Part shown: piece after piece, positions 47,890 through 48,386 of the stretch | Layout of the letters: every line of letters starts with the position of its first letter | Position numbering within the stretch: the first letter of the stretch is position 1 | Assembly (NCBI GenBank): GCA_003247185.1 | Contig: QKAV01000131.1 | Coordinates: 1 to 48,386, forward strand | DNA length: 48,386 bases | DNA from: Crocinitomicaceae bacterium | GTDB taxonomy: Bacteria > Bacteroidota > Bacteroidia > Flavobacteriales_D > Crocinitomicaceae | Reading direction: 5' to 3' | Notes under the pieces: generated by a model | Database searches by the model: none | What the model saw: the letters and a program-made list of their open reading frames with translations, nothing else | What the model was told of the DNA's origin: nothing | Program-made: the position numbers and the translations under genes

Positions 47890-48386
47890 ATGACTACAAA
47901 TTTAATTTTGTTCGTTTTCAGCAGTATTGTAACGATCAGCGCATCTCATTCTGTCAGGAAAGAGAAAAATCCGGAGATAACAACAATTAAGATAAAGCCT
48001 GACAGGTCTTATCCCATAGGAATCAGGGAGCCTTCTGATATGGTGTTTTCCGCAGAATCAAACTCGATCTTTGTAGTCAGTGACAACGGGTTTATTGCTG
48101 AAATTGACACATCCGGTCAGCTGATCAGAAAAAGTGACGAAATAGGAACTGATTTTGAAGCGATCACCTTATTTAATGACCAATTAGTAGTGGTAGACGA
48201 AACGCCGAGGAGGTTTTCGAAGGTGAATACTGATTTCGGGTTTATTGAGCAAAAGCGTCTGACATACAATGGCGGGAGAAATAAAGGGTTCGAAAGTATA
48301 TGCTGGCATCCGGAAAAAAAGTGCTTTATAAGCATAACCGAAAAGGATCCGGCTACCATATTTGAGATCGATCAGGATTTTAATGT
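47890..48386 (+). CDS. SdiA-regulated-like beta-propeller protein, N-terminal part (truncated by window end)
   Basis: Open frame from ATG 47890 to window end: MTTNLILFVFSSIVTISASHS...REPSDMVFSAESNSIFVVSDNGFIAEIDTSGQLIRKSDEIGTDFEAITLFNDQLVVVDE. Confidence 0.75.
   Translation, partial: MTTNLILFVFSSIVTISASHSVRKEKNPEITTIKIKPDRSYPIGIREPSDMVFSAESNSIFVVSDNGFIAEIDTSGQLIRKSDEIGTDFEAITLFNDQLVVVDETPRRFSKVNTDFGFIEQKRLTYNGGRNKGFESICWHPEKKCFISITEKDPATIFEIDQDFN

Overview
This 48.4-kb window looks like a chromosomal segment of a Bacteroidota bacterium, probably Flavobacteriales. The evidence is gene content, TAnnTTTG-type promoter boxes and the gld/T9SS genes. It is mostly densely packed housekeeping and cell-envelope genes. 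I see no prophage, IS element, CRISPR array, rRNA, recognisable tRNA or obvious defence island. Core blocks are: groEL/groES; an operon miaB - sigma54 activator - lptE - acidic protein - secG; topA - arginase-fold protein - PorP/SprF-like - gldK-gldL-gldM-gldN; ABC-F, ferredoxin, nadE, gldB-gldC, DUF2797, trmB; clpP-clpX; a T9SS-type lamin-tail protein; an OmpA/TPR lipoprotein; mutY-ssb-gldE-gldD-folK; HU; a 30-aa COX24/mS38-like basic protein missed by the ORF track; rng-recX; DPM1-like GT - dihydroorotase - lipoprotein - FKBP; TspO, ruvC, flippase-like, GT2. The strongest sequence-level anomaly is an exact 20-bp tandem duplication in the last codons of groEL. It frameshifts the canonical GGM tail, and deleting one copy restores [13 protein letters not shown]. 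Other leads are a candidate remote GldN-like paralogue (26143-26883), an arginase-fold probable pseudoenzyme in the gld locus, a nested dyad between back-to-back mutY/hup promoter boxes, and three gliding/T9SS gene modules within about 25 kb. I did not find a convincing wholly novel multi-gene system.
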